Shown in pieces: positions 63,784-64,000 of a DNA stretch of 64,000 nt. The notes under the pieces are model-generated. The model was given only the letters and a program-made list of their open reading frames with translations. It had not been told where the DNA came from and made no database searches. How positions within the stretch are numbered: position 1 is the stretch's first letter; each line of letters opens with the position of its first letter. The position numbers and the translations under genes are program-made. The DNA is from Bin25 sp026709415 (GTDB lineage: Bacteria; Bacteroidota; Bacteroidia; Flavobacteriales; Flavobacteriaceae), in NCBI GenBank assembly GCA_965200045.1, contig OZ241330.1, forward strand, positions 1,426,001-1,490,000, given 5' to 3'.

Positions 63784-64000
63784 TAAGCACTTGTAGCATT
63801 TACATTGATAACCGCTGGTGCTGAATATGACTTTGACTCAGTTCTTGATTTGTCTTCCACGTTTGCACAAACAAACCTATCCCCAAGGTGCTTTTGCCAT
63901 TTCTTACATCCCTCTTTCGGATTATCATGGGCAATCGCTGCATCCCCTGCATCTATTAGTTTGTTTAACCTGTCCATAAAATGCGTTTCGCTATATTTTT
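63783..64000 (-). CDS. CBASS CD-NTase, C-terminal end only (runs off the window)
   Basis: The frame is open from the window edge and reads KYSETHFMDRLNKLIDAGDAA, then GCKKWQKHLGDRF and a tail ending VINVNATSA*. The W-x-x-x-x-GDRF pattern followed by a flexible tail is the usual end of CD-NTases; in type II CBASS the free C-terminal residue is what Cap2 conjugates. The stop overlaps the cap2 ATG. The catalytic part (GSxxxGT...DxD) lies beyond 64000, so nucleotide specificity and the effector cannot be read here. Confidence 0.7.
   Translation of the reverse strand, partial: KYSETHFMDRLNKLIDAGDAAIAHDNPKEGCKKWQKHLGDRFVCANVEDKSRTESKSYSAPAVINVNATSA

Overview
The window comes from an AT-rich, Gram-negative Bacteroidota genome; I cannot place the genus. 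The signs are a ResB/CcsA fusion for cytochrome c biogenesis, a Kdo-8-phosphate phosphatase next to maf, a PIG-L deacetylase next to a sodium:solute symporter, a DUF5117-type metalloprotease, Bacteroidota-style TAnnTTTG promoter boxes, and decayed TraE/F/G-type conjugation genes. No rRNA, tRNA or CRISPR array was seen.

Layout. 1-12.5 kb is mostly housekeeping: symporter (partial), PIG-L deacetylase, maf and kdsC on the minus strand, then ccsBA, a ureohydrolase and a very large GH94-like protein on the plus strand. 13-16.2 kb is a graveyard: an AlbA/Schlafen gene with one in-frame stop, a truncated XRE antitoxin, a shrunken IS5-type element with terminal repeats, and small ORFs including one with a G9 tract. 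16.5-20.4 kb holds a sugar symporter (GPH/MFS) and a zinc metalloprotease.

20.5-37.5 kb is a defence and toxin island: a single-chain type I (ISP-like) restriction-modification enzyme split at a C8 run, Fic, a decayed DarT C-terminus, an ADP-ribosylglycohydrolase-DarT fusion followed at once by a second, stand-alone ADP-ribosylglycohydrolase, two IS5-family copies with target duplications, an orphan AAA ATPase, a degenerate MNT/HepT pair (HepT frameshifted), and a second Fic with a small upstream partner. 37.9-41.1 kb is a secreted BNR/VPS10 beta-propeller protein with a clear terminator. 41.3-46.5 kb returns to accessory genes: a third Fic, a 40/70-bp repeat array, a sliding-clamp-like protein, a second AAA ATPase (broken) and an AbiEii-type toxin-antitoxin pair. 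46.5-51 kb is core-like (MscS channel, SDR, PLP decarboxylase, possible lipoprotein).

51.2-64 kb is again mobile or defensive: a decayed DnaQ-type exonuclease, a second degenerate MNT/HepT pair, relics, a broken sacsin/Hsp90-like protein with an AlbA_2 protein whose 3' end fuses into a decayed traG, VirB2/3/4-like conjugation relics, a decayed IS1634-type transposase, an amidase relic, and at the edge a type II CBASS operon (CD-NTase C-terminus, E2-E1 Cap2, JAMM Cap3).

The strongest candidate for something undescribed is the 26.1-30.0 kb cassette. A DarT-type DNA ADP-ribosyltransferase is fused to an ADP-ribosylglycohydrolase that has lost its C-terminal metal-binding aspartates, while the adjacent near-identical glycohydrolase keeps them. 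This looks like a toxin with a disabled built-in eraser and a separate active eraser, in place of the usual DarG macrodomain or NADAR partner.
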